DNA of 64,000 bases from Halarchaeum grantii (GTDB lineage Archaea > Halobacteriota > Halobacteria > Halobacteriales > Halobacteriaceae). The stretch is from positions 806,001 to 870,000 of the forward strand of contig NZ_BMPF01000001.1 in NCBI RefSeq assembly GCF_014647455.2, read 5' to 3'. How positions within the stretch are numbered: position 1 is the stretch's first letter; each line of letters starts with the position of its first letter. The position numbers were made by a program, and so were the translations under genes. Below are positions 6,399 to 15,245 of the stretch, piece after piece. Below the pieces are notes generated by a model that had not been told where the DNA came from, made no database searches, and was given only the letters and a program-made list of their open reading frames with translations.

Positions 6399-7283
6399 AT
6401 GAAGGTTCTCGTCACCGGCGGCACGGGATTCATCGGCACGCACCTCTGTCGAGAGCTCGTAGAGCGGGGCCACGACGTGACCGCGCTCGCGCGGACGCCG
6501 AACGACGACGGCGTTCCCGAGGGCGTCGAGGCGGTGACGGGCGACGTGACGGCGTACGACTCGATGGAGGGCGCCTTCGAGGGGCAGGACGCCGTGGTCC
6601 ACCTCGTCGCGCTCTCGCCGCTGTTCAAGCCGAAGGGCGGGGACGAGCGGCACTTCGAGGTCCACCTGCAGGGGACGGAGAACGTCGTCCGCGCCGCCGA
6701 GGCGCACGACGTGCGCAAGCTCGTCCAGCTGTCGGCGCTCGGCGCGGACCCCGACGGCGAGACGGCGTACGTCCGCGCGAAGGGGCAGGCCGAGGCGGCC
6801 GTGCGGGAGTCCGAGCTCGCGTCGACGATCCTCCGTCCGTCCGTGGTGTTCGGCGAGGGCGGCGAGTTCGTCTCCTTCACGAGGACGCTGACGACGCCGT
6901 ACGTCACGGCGCTCCCCGGCGGCGGGAAGACGCGCTTCCAGCCGATCTGGGTGGGTGACCTCGTGGGAATCATCGCGGACGCGTTGAAGCGCGAGCACGA
7001 CGGCGAGACCTACGAGGTCGGCGGCCCGGAGGTGCTGTCGCTCGCGGACGTCGCGAAGCAGATCTACCGCGCGGAGGGGAAGTCCCTGACCGTGCTCTCG
7101 GTGCCGATGGGGCTCGCGGGCGTCGGGATGTCGATGGCGGACGCGGTGCCGGGCGTGCCGTTCGGGCGCGACCAGTACCGCTCGCTGCGCTTCGACAACA
7201 CCGTCGCGGAGAACGACGTCGCGGCGTTCGGGCGCGACCCCGCGGACTTGAAGCGCCTCTCGGAGTACCTCCGAGAGCCCTAA
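6399..7283 (+). CDS. NAD(P)-binding protein, NDUFA9-like atypical SDR
   Basis: A 294-residue Rossmann-fold protein. GGTGFIGTH at 7-15 binds the dinucleotide, and the YVRAKGQAEAAV segment gives the Tyr-x3-Lys pair of the extended/atypical SDR group. The profile with FQPIWVGDL and a C-terminal GGPEVLSLADV segment matches the complex I NDUFA9-like group, which in archaea may act on quinone or lipid-linked substrates; the true substrate is unknown. The ATG at 6399 lies just before the glycine motif. Divergent from tmk with 82 bases between starts. Confidence 0.85.
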   Translation: MKVLVTGGTGFIGTHLCRELVERGHDVTALARTPNDDGVPEGVEAVTGDVTAYDSMEGAFEGQDAVVHLVALSPLFKPKGGDERHFEVHLQGTENVVRAAEAHDVRKLVQLSALGADPDGETAYVRAKGQAEAAVRESELASTILRPSVVFGEGGEFVSFTRTLTTPYVTALPGGGKTRFQPIWVGDLVGIIADALKREHDGETYEVGGPEVLSLADVAKQIYRAEGKSLTVLSVPMGLAGVGMSMADAVPGVPFGRDQYRSLRFDNTVAENDVAAFGRDPADLKRLSEYLREP

Positions 7284-7288
7284 CCGAA

Positions 7289-7412
7289 CGTATATAAACA
7301 GCTGTTATTCGGCCGAACGGTCGATACGGTGTACTTCGGTTACGAGGGCCGAAACCGCCGAAATCGTCAAATGGGGGGCGTCGTCCGACAGCCGTCATAA
7401 CAACACTTATCC
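7289..7412 (+). promoter_or_regulatory. Upstream region of cetZ with two TATA-like elements
   Basis: The 163-base gap before cetZ is AT-rich for this genome. It has TATATAAAC at about 7290 and ACTTATCC at about 7404-7411. The second lies 36-43 bases before the ATG at 7447, which would give a leader of roughly ten bases. The first could be an additional promoter with a long leader. Confidence 0.4.
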
Positions 7413-7446
7413 GTCTCATAGCTCTGTTCTCTGTAACTGGCACCAC

Positions 7447-8631
7447 ATGAAACTCGCAATGATCGGCTTCGGGCAGGCCGGGGGGAAGATTCTCGACAGG
7501 TTCCTGGAGCACGACGAGCAGACCGGGAGCAACGTCGTCCGCGCCGCCGTCGCGGTCAACACGGCGAAGGCGGACCTGATGGGACTCGAGCACGTCCCGC
7601 AGGAGAACCGCGTCCTCATCGGCCAGTCGCGGGTGAAGGGGCACGGTGTCGGCGCGGACAACGAACTCGGCGCCGAGATCGCCGAGGAGGACATCGACGA
7701 GATACAGGGCGCCATCGACTCCATCCCCGTCCACGAGGTCGACGCCTTCCTCATCATCACGGGTCTCGGCGGCGGCACCGGCTCCGGCGGGTCGCCCGTC
7801 ATGGCGCGCCACATCAAGCGCATCTACACCGAACCCGTCTACGGCCTCGGCGTCCTCCCGGCGGGCGACGAGGGCGGCATCTACACGCTGAACGCCGCAC
7901 GCTCCTTCCGGACGCTCGTCCGCGAGGTCGACAACCTCCTCGTCTTCGACAACGACGCGTGGCGCAAGAGCGGGGAGTCAATGCAGGGCGGCTACCGGCA
8001 GATAAACGACGAGATCGTCACCCGCTTCGGCATCCTCTTCGGCGCCGGCGAGGTCGAGCAGGGCGGCGAGGTCGCCGAGAGCGTCGTGGACTCCTCGGAG
8101 ATCATCAACACGCTCGCGGGCGGCGGCGTCTCCACGGTCGGCTACGCCGCCGAAGACGTCTCCGACGAGAAGCAGAGCAGCGGCCTCCTCTCGCGCTTCA
8201 CCGGCGGGGACGAGCAGTCCAGCCTCGACTCCGCGAGCACGACGAACCGCATCACCTCGCTCGTCCGGAAGGCCGCGCTCGGCCGGCTCACCCTCCCCTG
8301 CAAGATCGAGAACGGCGCCGAGCGCGCCCTCCTCGTCACCGCCGGCCCCTCGCAGTTCCTCAACCGGAAGGGTATCGAGCGCGGCCGCAAGTGGCTCGAA
8401 GAGCAGACCGGCTCCATGGAGGTCCGGGGCGGCGACTACCCCGTGGAGGACTCGAACAACGTCGCGGCCGTCGTCCTCCTGAGCGGCGTGACCGACGTCC
8501 CGCGCATCAAGGAGCTCCAGCAGATCGCCATCGAGGCGCGGGAGAACATCGACGACATTCGCGGCGAGAGCGAACAGAACTTACAGGACCTCGTCGAAGA
8601 CGATGACGATGAACTCGAGCCGCTATTCTAG
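7447..8631 (+). CDS. cetZ: CetZ tubulin/FtsZ-family cytoskeletal GTPase
   Basis: A 394-residue tubulin-superfamily protein. GFGQAGGK is at 7-14 (T1 loop), VNTAKADL follows (T2), and the tubulin signature GLGGGTGSG is at 106-114. Further on are GVLPAGDEGG and NDEIVTRFG near the T7 region. The acidic C-terminal tail (DDDDELEPLF) and the GLGGGTGSG form fit CetZ rather than FtsZ. CetZ proteins control cell shape and motility in haloarchaea, polymerising with GTP. A membrane-protein gene overlaps the 3' end by 29 bases and is probably translationally coupled. Confidence 0.93.
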   Translation: MKLAMIGFGQAGGKILDRFLEHDEQTGSNVVRAAVAVNTAKADLMGLEHVPQENRVLIGQSRVKGHGVGADNELGAEIAEEDIDEIQGAIDSIPVHEVDAFLIITGLGGGTGSGGSPVMARHIKRIYTEPVYGLGVLPAGDEGGIYTLNAARSFRTLVREVDNLLVFDNDAWRKSGESMQGGYRQINDEIVTRFGILFGAGEVEQGGEVAESVVDSSEIINTLAGGGVSTVGYAAEDVSDEKQSSGLLSRFTGGDEQSSLDSASTTNRITSLVRKAALGRLTLPCKIENGAERALLVTAGPSQFLNRKGIERGRKWLEEQTGSMEVRGGDYPVEDSNNVAAVVLLSGVTDVPRIKELQQIAIEARENIDDIRGESEQNLQDLVEDDDDELEPLF

Positions 8632-9391
8632 CCTCGCGCTCGCGGCGCTGCTCGCCCTCTCCGTTCTCGCGGTCCCCGCGGGTGCGGTCTCCGTGGACGG
8701 CACCGCGCCGCCGTCCGCGCAGGTCGGGAGCCAGCAGACCGCGACGTACACGTTCACCGACCTCTACGAGGAGTACGACACGTGGACGCTCCGGGGGAGT
8801 ACGGAACTCACGCAGGTGACGTGGACGGTGACGCTCTACGACCAGACGGGCGCGAAGATCGCCCAGCACTCGCCGACCGGGCAGAGCTTCGAGCAGCAGG
8901 TGCAGGCGAGCGAGGACGTGAACAAGGTGACCGTGCGCGTCGAGGGGACGGTGCCGGCGGTCGAGGAGTACAGCTACGAGCCGGCCCAGCAGCTCACGGT
9001 CGCGGAGTTCACGCAGGCCCAGCAGGGCGGCTCCGCGTCGATGATCGGCGAGGCGCACACGACGCGGCCGTACACCGAGAGCAGTCAGGAGGCACGGACC
9101 GCGATCGAGGACGCCCAGAGCGCCATCGAGAGCGCGCAGAGCGCGGGCGCGAGCGTGAGTGAGGCGACCTCGCTCGTCGAGAACGCCATCTCCGCGTACA
9201 ACGCCGGGAACTTCGAGAACGCCATCTCGCTCGCGAGTCAGGCCGAACAGCAGGCCGAGTCCGCGGCCTCCTCCGCGCAGACCCAGCGTTGGCTGTTCAT
9301 CGGCGCGGGGGTCGTCGTCGCGCTCCTCGTGATCGGCGGCGGCGTCTGGTGGTACCTGCGCCAGCGCGACACCTACGACCGCCTCGGCTAG
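8603..9391 (+). CDS. CetZ-overlapping exported protein with C-terminal membrane anchor
   Basis: A 262-residue protein of unknown function. It has a Sec-type signal (hydrophobic stretch about 9-26, likely cut near AGA), a beta-rich ectodomain (about 30-140), an alanine/glutamine/serine-rich helical region with repeated DAQSAIESAQSA-like heptads (about 165-225), one membrane helix (about 228-248), and a short basic tail in the cytoplasm. The gene starts inside cetZ (ATG at 8603, or 8609 in frame) in another frame. This overlap argues for coupled translation and a link between the surface and the CetZ filament, which is inference. Confidence 0.8.
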   Translation: MTMNSSRYSSLALAALLALSVLAVPAGAVSVDGTAPPSAQVGSQQTATYTFTDLYEEYDTWTLRGSTELTQVTWTVTLYDQTGAKIAQHSPTGQSFEQQVQASEDVNKVTVRVEGTVPAVEEYSYEPAQQLTVAEFTQAQQGGSASMIGEAHTTRPYTESSQEARTAIEDAQSAIESAQSAGASVSEATSLVENAISAYNAGNFENAISLASQAEQQAESAASSAQTQRWLFIGAGVVVALLVIGGGVWWYLRQRDTYDRLG

Positions 9392-9438
9392 GGTCGAACC
9401 CGCACGCCTTTCTACGCTCCTCGTCCTACGACAGCCAG

Positions 9439-10044
9439 ATGCGGACGCTCGTTCCGTTCGACGCCACGGACCCGAAGACGCGCCTCGCGGGACTGTTCAC
9501 CCCGTCGGAGCGACGCGACCTCGCGGGCGTGCTGCTCGCGGACGTCCTCGCGGCGCTCCGCGCGGCGGGCGGCGACCCGCTCGTCGTCGCGACCGAGTCG
9601 GTCGACTGCGCGGCGCCCGTCGTCGTGGACGAGCGGCCGCTGAGCGAGGCGGTGAACGCCCGTCTCGACGCGGGGACGGCGGTGGTGATGGCCGACCTCG
9701 CGCTCGCGACGCCGCGCGCGCTGGCGCGCTTCTTCGCGGCGGACGGCGACGTGGTGCTCGCCCCGGGTCTCGGCGGCGGGACGAACGCGCTCGTCGTTCG
9801 GGACGACGCCTTCGCGGTCGACTACCACGGCACGTCCTACCTCGACCACCTCCGGGCCGCCCACGAGGGCGGGCTGTCGGTTCGGGAGTTCGACGCGACG
9901 CGGCTCGCGCTCGACGTGGACGAGCGTGCGGACCTCGCGGACGTGCTGGTGCGCGGGGAGGGCGAGGCGGGCGCGTGGCTCCGCGAGGCGGGCGTCCGCC
10001 TCGACCGGACGGGCGGGCGGACGACCGTCACCCGAAGCGAGTAA
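9439..10044 (+). CDS. cofC: 2-phospho-L-lactate guanylyltransferase
   Basis: A 201-residue nucleotidyltransferase that activates 2-phospholactate with GTP for coenzyme F420 synthesis. It has the family start MRTLVPFDATDPKTRL, then LFTPSERRDLAGVLLADVLAAL, and the core APGLGGGTNAL. Length and order match archaeal CofC. The upstream in-frame extension lacks family similarity, so the ATG at 9439 is used. It is followed by a small membrane protein and cofG on the same strand, giving an F420-biosynthesis context. Confidence 0.93.
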   Translation: MRTLVPFDATDPKTRLAGLFTPSERRDLAGVLLADVLAALRAAGGDPLVVATESVDCAAPVVVDERPLSEAVNARLDAGTAVVMADLALATPRALARFFAADGDVVLAPGLGGGTNALVVRDDAFAVDYHGTSYLDHLRAAHEGGLSVREFDATRLALDVDERADLADVLVRGEGEAGAWLREAGVRLDRTGGRTTVTRSE

Positions 10045-10069
10045 CCGTGTGGCGGACGACGGGCCGACG

Positions 10070-10483
10070 ATGAAACACCGCCTCCTGCGGGCCGCCGCGT
10101 CGGTGGTCGGCCTGCTCGCGCTCGCCGGCGTCACGGGCACGCTGGTCGACGTCGCACTGCTCGCGCTGGACGCCCCGGTCGCGGTCGCCGGCCCGGTGTC
10201 GGCGGCGGTGGCGGTGACGGTGGTGCTGCCGGTCGCGGACGCCTACACGCCGCTCGGACGGGACGTGCGGACGGACGCGCTCCGCCGGGCGGGCCGGGCG
10301 CGTCTCGGCCTCGAAGTACTGCTCGCGGCGGGCGCGGCGTTCGTCGCGGGCGGCGCGCTCGCGGCGGCGGGCCTCCGATTGCACTCGATATTCGGGACGT
10401 TCGTCGTCGTCGTCCTCGGCGGCGTCGCCGTGGGCTACGGGTCCTTCGTCCTGCGGAACCGCGAGTTCTACGCGGACGCGTAG
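10070..10483 (+). CDS. Small four-helix membrane protein between cofC and cofG
   Basis: A 137-residue hydrophobic protein of unknown function. Four membrane helices are visible at about 8-30, 38-58, 80-104 and 110-130, with a basic loop between helices 2 and 3 (RDVRTDALRRAGRAR). It begins at ATG 10070, only 26 bases after cofC, and ends 130 bases before cofG, so it may belong to the cofC transcript. A role in F420 metabolism is not supported by any motif. It could simply be a conserved haloarchaeal membrane protein. Confidence 0.7.
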   Translation: MKHRLLRAAASVVGLLALAGVTGTLVDVALLALDAPVAVAGPVSAAVAVTVVLPVADAYTPLGRDVRTDALRRAGRARLGLEVLLAAGAAFVAGGALAAAGLRLHSIFGTFVVVVLGGVAVGYGSFVLRNREFYADA

Positions 10484-10613
10484 GGTTGCGCGAGGTCGAA
10501 GAACTCGCCGGCCGTACGCGGTGGGTTCCCGGGAGCCGGCAGCCAGCGCCCGCCGGACGCGTCGGGGTGTCGGGGTAGCAATCCTTTTCGGGACGGACGC
10601 AATAGCGACAGGC

Positions 10614-11720
10614 GTGTTCCCGGGAGTCGAGGAGTACGGGGTGGACGTGCACGTCGCGGACCGCGACGTGGAGCGCGCGCTGGCGGTGCGACCGGACGAC
10701 GTCGAGGCCGCCGACGAGCTCTCGTTCGCGCGCAACGTCTTCGTGCCGCTGACGACGGCGTGTCGCTACACCTGCACGTACTGCACCTACTACGACCCGC
10801 CCGGGCAGGCGTCGCTGATGACGCCCGAGGGGATACGCGAGACGTGTCGGCGCGGCGCCGACGCGGGCTGTACGGAGGCGCTGTTCACCTTCGGCGACGA
10901 CCCGGACGACCGGTACACGGAGATCCACGCCGAACTCGCGGAGCTCGGCCACGACTCCATCCACACGTACCTCCGGGAGGCGTGCGAAATCGCGCTCGAC
11001 GAGGGCCTCCTCCCGCACTCGAATCCGGGCGACCAGACGCACGCGGAGATGGCGGCCGTCGCGGACGTGAACGCCTCGATGGGCGTGATGCTGGAGACGA
11101 CCGCGGAGGTGCGGGCGCACGGCGGGCCGCGCTCGAAGGTGCCGGGCCAGCGCCTGAACACCATCGCGAACGCCGGGAAGCTCGACGTGCCGTTCACGAC
11201 CGGCATCCTCGTGGGAATCGGGGAGACGTGGCGCGACCGGGCGGAGAGCCTGCTCGCGATCCGCGACCTCCACGAGCGCTACGGCCACGTCCAGGAGGTC
11301 ATCGTCCAGCCGGTCTCGGACAACGAGCGCTGGCACGAGGGGTCGCCCTCGCTGGCGACGATGCGCCGCGCCGTCGCGATGGCGCGCGACGTCCTCCCCG
11401 ATTCGGTGTCGGTGCAGGTGCCGCCGAACCTCTTCGACGCCCGCGAGGTGGTGGACTGCGGCGTCGACGACCTCGGCGGCGTCTCGCCGGTGACGGACGA
11501 CCACGTGAACCCGGACTACGCGTGGCCGGCGCTGCGCGAACTCGAAGCGGTCGCCGAGCACGCGGGCGTCCCGCTCGCGGAGCGCCTCCCGACCTACGAG
11601 CGGTTCCTCGAGTCGGAGCGCTGGACGTCCGAGCGGATCCGATCGGCGCTCGAAGCGACGGACGAGGCGGGCGAGCGCTATCGGGCGGTTCGGGCGGGGG
11701 CGACCGGCGCGGCCGACTGA
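10614..11720 (+). CDS. cofG: FO synthase subunit 1 (7,8-didemethyl-8-hydroxy-5-deazariboflavin synthase)
   Basis: A 368-residue radical SAM enzyme that, with CofH, forms FO, the chromophore of coenzyme F420. The 4Fe-4S cysteines C50, C54 and C57 are in CRYTCTYC. Downstream segments TFGDDPD, HSNPGDQT, KVPGQRLNTI and VQPVSDNERW are typical of CofG. I use the GTG at 10614: the protein then begins FPGVEEYGVDV like its homologues, and a TATA-like ATCCTTTT lies about 28-35 bases before it. cofH is 4.5 kb away on the other strand. Confidence 0.95.
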   Translation: MFPGVEEYGVDVHVADRDVERALAVRPDDVEAADELSFARNVFVPLTTACRYTCTYCTYYDPPGQASLMTPEGIRETCRRGADAGCTEALFTFGDDPDDRYTEIHAELAELGHDSIHTYLREACEIALDEGLLPHSNPGDQTHAEMAAVADVNASMGVMLETTAEVRAHGGPRSKVPGQRLNTIANAGKLDVPFTTGILVGIGETWRDRAESLLAIRDLHERYGHVQEVIVQPVSDNERWHEGSPSLATMRRAVAMARDVLPDSVSVQVPPNLFDAREVVDCGVDDLGGVSPVTDDHVNPDYAWPALRELEAVAEHAGVPLAERLPTYERFLESERWTSERIRSALEATDEAGERYRAVRAGATGAAD

Positions 11721-11932
11721 GACGTCACATTTAGAGGCAGTAATTGCCCCGTCCTACGACCCGTATCCGACCGGGGTTCACGGCGAACCGTCGCACTCGG
11801 GGCGGGCCGAAGGGGAGTTCGCGGATCGCGGCGTGTCACGTACGGCGGCGAGTCACGTCCCGTACCCGGGAGCCGTGACACTCCTTGCAGGCATACGCAG
11901 AAAGAGGGTCGCGCGCGTGTAGTACCCACCTA

Positions 11933-13630
11933 GTGAGTCTGAACACGACCGAGCAGTGGAAACAGGAGAAACACCCCCTCGACGTCGTCGAGGACCTCCG
12001 CGAGTACGCAGAGGAGGAACTCGGTTTCGACGACATCGAGGAGCGGGCGGGCGACGGCGAGTGGGAGCGCCTCAAGTGGGCGGGGGCGTACACGCAGAAG
12101 CAGGACGGCTACTTCATGGTGCGGACGAAGGTCCCCGGCGGGCACCTCACCCCCGAGCAGGCCGAGGTCATCGGCGAAGTCGCCGAGGAGTACGCCGTCC
12201 AGCCCGACGAGGAGTACGAGGAGGTCAACGACGAGTTCTGGGGCGACGCCTACCTCGACATCACGACGCGCCAGGACATCCAGATGCACTGGATCCGAGT
12301 CGAGGACGTCCCCGAGATCTGGGACAAGTACGACGAGGTCGGGCTCACCACGATTCAGGGGTGTGGTGACTCCGCCCGGAACGTGCTCGGCTGTCCGGCC
12401 GCCGGCCTCGACGACCACGAGTGCTTCGACGCTCAGCCCGTCATCGACGCCGTCTCCGACTACTTCACGAACAACCGCGAGTACGCCAACCTCCCGCGGA
12501 AGTTCAAGATGACCATCACGGGCTGCAAGCACGACTGCGCGCAGTCCCAGATCAACGACGTCGGCCTCGTCCCCGCGAAGAAGCAGACCGACGAGGGCGC
12601 CGTCTACGGCTTCCACGCTCGCGTCGGCGGCGGCCTCTCCGACGGTCCGCGAATGGCCTCCGAGCTCGACGTCTTCGTCCGCCCCGAGCACGCCGTCGAG
12701 TTCTGCCGCGCCATCGCGCAGACGTTCAAGGAGCTCGGCGACCGCCACAACCGCGGCGTCTGCCGGATGCGCTACCTCGTCCAGCAGATGGGGCCCGAGA
12801 ACTTCGAGCAGGCGGTCCGCGACCGCTGTGACGTCGACCTCCCGAACGCCGGCATCGACCTCACCGAGGGGTACACCGGCGACCACGTCGGCGTGCACGA
12901 CCAGAAGGAGGACGGCCTGAAGTACGTCGGCTTCAACGTCATCTCCGGGCGCGTCGGCGGCGACGAGTTCGTCGAGGCCGCCCGCGCCGCGAAGGAGTAC
13001 GGCACCGAGGAGTCGACCGTCCGCCTCGCGACCGACCAGAACTTCCTCATCACGCACGTCCCCGAGGAGAACGTCGAGGACCTCGTGAACGAGGCGTTCG
13101 CCGAGGACTACCAGCCCGACCCCGGCCCGTTCTCCCGCGGTGCGGTCGCCTGTACGGGCACGGAGTACTGCAAGTACGCCATCATCGAGACGAAGGCGCG
13201 CACCAAGCAGTGGGCGCGCCAGCTCGACGAGCAGATCGAGACGCCCGACGACCTCGACGTCGTCCGCATGCACATGTCCGGGTGTTCGGCGTCCTGCGCA
13301 CAGCCCCAGATCGCGGACGTCGGCTTCCGCGGCGAGACCGTGAAGGTCGAGACCGCCGACAACAGCGACGACGACATCGTCGAGGGGATGGACTTCGGCC
13401 TCGGCGGGAGCCTCGGCCCCGACAACGCCTTCCTCGACTGGGTGGAGACCGCCGTCCCCGCCGGGAGCGTCACCGGCGCCCTCGAGGAGCTGTTCGCCGT
13501 CTACACCGAGGAGCGCACGGAGGACGAGCGCTTCTACGAGTGGACGCGCCGCGTCGACAACGACCGCCTGCGCACCGTGATGCAGCGTGCCGACGGCCCC
13601 GTCTCCAAGGGGGTGGCGCACGGTGACTGA
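11933..13630 (+). CDS. Siroheme-dependent nitrite/sulfite reductase
   Basis: A 565-residue hemoprotein with two ferredoxin-like halves. The siroheme/4Fe-4S cysteines are C407 and C413 (CTGTEYC) and C451 and C455 (CSASC). The first half has a matching region with ITGCKHDCAQ. It reduces nitrite to ammonia or sulfite to sulfide by six electrons; the motifs do not separate the two substrates. The start is the GTG at 11933, which gives the N-terminus SLNTTEQWKQE. Its last 8 bases overlap the next gene, an FrhB-type iron-sulfur flavoprotein, so that protein is the likely electron donor. Confidence 0.88.
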   Translation: MSLNTTEQWKQEKHPLDVVEDLREYAEEELGFDDIEERAGDGEWERLKWAGAYTQKQDGYFMVRTKVPGGHLTPEQAEVIGEVAEEYAVQPDEEYEEVNDEFWGDAYLDITTRQDIQMHWIRVEDVPEIWDKYDEVGLTTIQGCGDSARNVLGCPAAGLDDHECFDAQPVIDAVSDYFTNNREYANLPRKFKMTITGCKHDCAQSQINDVGLVPAKKQTDEGAVYGFHARVGGGLSDGPRMASELDVFVRPEHAVEFCRAIAQTFKELGDRHNRGVCRMRYLVQQMGPENFEQAVRDRCDVDLPNAGIDLTEGYTGDHVGVHDQKEDGLKYVGFNVISGRVGGDEFVEAARAAKEYGTEESTVRLATDQNFLITHVPEENVEDLVNEAFAEDYQPDPGPFSRGAVACTGTEYCKYAIIETKARTKQWARQLDEQIETPDDLDVVRMHMSGCSASCAQPQIADVGFRGETVKVETADNSDDDIVEGMDFGLGGSLGPDNAFLDWVETAVPAGSVTGALEELFAVYTEERTEDERFYEWTRRVDNDRLRTVMQRADGPVSKGVAHGD

Positions 13631-15167
13631 TCGGACTCCGGGCGTCCCGAACGTCGGGACGTCGAACGAGAGCGACGGCGAGAGCGGCTCCTGCGGGAGC
13701 GACTGCGGCTGTTCGACGGACGCCGGCCCGAGCGAGGAGTCCACGGCCGTCCGCGCCGACGGGGGTGAGGGCTCCGTAGGAGCGCGAGGAACGTCGGAGC
13801 TCCGCTCCGACGGTGCTGGCGCCGTCAACGTCGACGAGAACGGCCAGCTCGGCGACGTCGACTTCACGCCGCCCTCCGAGGGGAAGAGTCAGGACGTCGA
13901 CTCGCCCGGCGCGGAGCCGGACACGCGCGTCGGCGTTCCCGAGGGCGTCGACCTCGACACGCCCGAGTACTCGATCCGCTCGGAGATGAACGACATCGAG
14001 ACGCCCGACGAGAAGACGTGGTTCATGGAGCTCGACGAGGCCGTCATCGACGCCGACCGCTGTATCCAGTGCGGGACGTGCGTCGCCGCCTGCCCCTCGG
14101 ACTCCATCGGCGTCGGCGACGACGGGAAGCCCGAACTCGTCAAGATGTGTACGGGCTGCTCGATGTGTTGGGACTTCTGTCCGCGCGGCGGCCTGCGCTA
14201 CGAGCGCCAGTGGAAGATCACCGGCGGCGACGACAACGTCTCCGGCGCGGGCGACCCCATCACGGAGTTCACCGCGAAGGTTCGCGACGACTGGCACGAG
14301 GACGCACAGGACGGCGGCGTCGTCACCGCGATGCTCTCCACGCTCCTCGAAGACGGCGAGATCGACGGCGCGCTCGTCGCCACCGAGTCCGAGGAGGACC
14401 CGTGGAAGGCCGAGTCCTTCCTCGCGACGAGCCACGAGGACCTCGTCGAGAACGCCGGGTCGTTCTACAACCAGACGATGGCGCTCGGCAACCTCGACCT
14501 CGGGCAGTGGGAGGACAAGCTCCCCGAGAAGGACCCCGAGGACCTCAGCCTCGCGCTCGTCGGCACGCCCTGCGAGATCGAGGGCATCAGCGCCCTCCAG
14601 GACTTCGACTGGTCGAAGGGCGCGCAGACGGAACTCGTCGAGGCCGTCGACTTCCGCATCTCGCTGATGTGCACGAAGAACTTCAACTACGAGCGCCTCA
14701 TCGGCGAGCAGCTCGCCGAGAAGCGCGACATCTACCCCGAGGACATCGGGAAGATGGACGTCATCGAGGGCGAGATGCGCGTCTACGGGACCGACGGCGA
14801 GCAGATCATCGCCGAGGACGTCAACGAGTTCCACGACGCCACCCTCAAGGGCTGTGACGAGTGTGCGGACTTCACCGGCATGACCTCCGACGTCACCGTC
14901 GGCTCGGTGGGGTCGGCGGACGGCTACTCCTCCGTCATCGTCCGCAACGAGCAGGGGATGAAGGCGTGGGAGGCCACCGAGGCCGCCCTCGAGCACCGCG
15001 ACCTCGACTCCCGGAAGGCGGTCGGGAAGCTGCAGGGCTGGGACAAGAAGAAGGCCTTCGAGTCGCTCGAGCGCCCCTTCGACCCGGACGCCCCGCGCTT
15101 CATCGACTACACCGACCACGCCGAGTACTACGGCACGCAGGTCGCCCCGCACGAGCAGGGCCACTAA
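13623..15167 (+). CDS. FrhB/FpoF-type coenzyme F420-oxidoreductase with two 4Fe-4S clusters
   Basis: A 514-residue protein. It has a Ser/Gly-rich N-terminal tail of about 110 residues with a small Cys cluster (C24, C28, C30), a two-cluster ferredoxin domain (CIQCGTCVAACP at 147-158 and CTGCSMCWDFCP at 176-187), and an FrhB-like N- and C-terminal region that binds F420 and FAD (GTPCEIEGISAL, CTKNFNYE, CDECADFTGMTSDVTVGS). It probably oxidises F420H2 and passes electrons to the reductase encoded just upstream. The GTG start at 13623 lies inside the reductase gene, an 8-base overlap that implies coupled translation. Confidence 0.88.
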   Translation: MTDRTPGVPNVGTSNESDGESGSCGSDCGCSTDAGPSEESTAVRADGGEGSVGARGTSELRSDGAGAVNVDENGQLGDVDFTPPSEGKSQDVDSPGAEPDTRVGVPEGVDLDTPEYSIRSEMNDIETPDEKTWFMELDEAVIDADRCIQCGTCVAACPSDSIGVGDDGKPELVKMCTGCSMCWDFCPRGGLRYERQWKITGGDDNVSGAGDPITEFTAKVRDDWHEDAQDGGVVTAMLSTLLEDGEIDGALVATESEEDPWKAESFLATSHEDLVENAGSFYNQTMALGNLDLGQWEDKLPEKDPEDLSLALVGTPCEIEGISALQDFDWSKGAQTELVEAVDFRISLMCTKNFNYERLIGEQLAEKRDIYPEDIGKMDVIEGEMRVYGTDGEQIIAEDVNEFHDATLKGCDECADFTGMTSDVTVGSVGSADGYSSVIVRNEQGMKAWEATEAALEHRDLDSRKAVGKLQGWDKKKAFESLERPFDPDAPRFIDYTDHAEYYGTQVAPHEQGH

Positions 15168-15213
15168 CGGCGTCGGACTCACGCGACTCTCTCTCTCTCC
15201 GTTCTGCCGCGCG

Positions 15214-15220
15214 GTTTTTT
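15214..15220 (+). promoter_or_regulatory. T-run: terminator of upstream gene and/or TATA box of tautomerase gene
   Basis: GGTTTTTT ends 25 bases before the ATG at 15246 and 53 bases after the FrhB-type stop. It fits a TATA element for a leaderless tautomerase transcript. A T-run in this position could also end the upstream operon. Confidence 0.45.
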
Positions 15221-15245
15221 GTGCCGACGACGCGGACGGTCAGCC

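Noticed and set aside
11678-11929. Minus-strand ORF of 83 codons upstream of the reductase
   Set aside because: Composition is Arg/Pro/Thr-rich and it covers the promoter region of the reductase gene.
11930-13867. A 645-codon open frame antisense to the nitrite/sulfite reductase
   Set aside because: In GC-rich haloarchaeal DNA stop codons are rare on the antisense strand. The translation is rich in Val, Asp and Arg with no family pattern, while the sense strand has full cysteine motifs.
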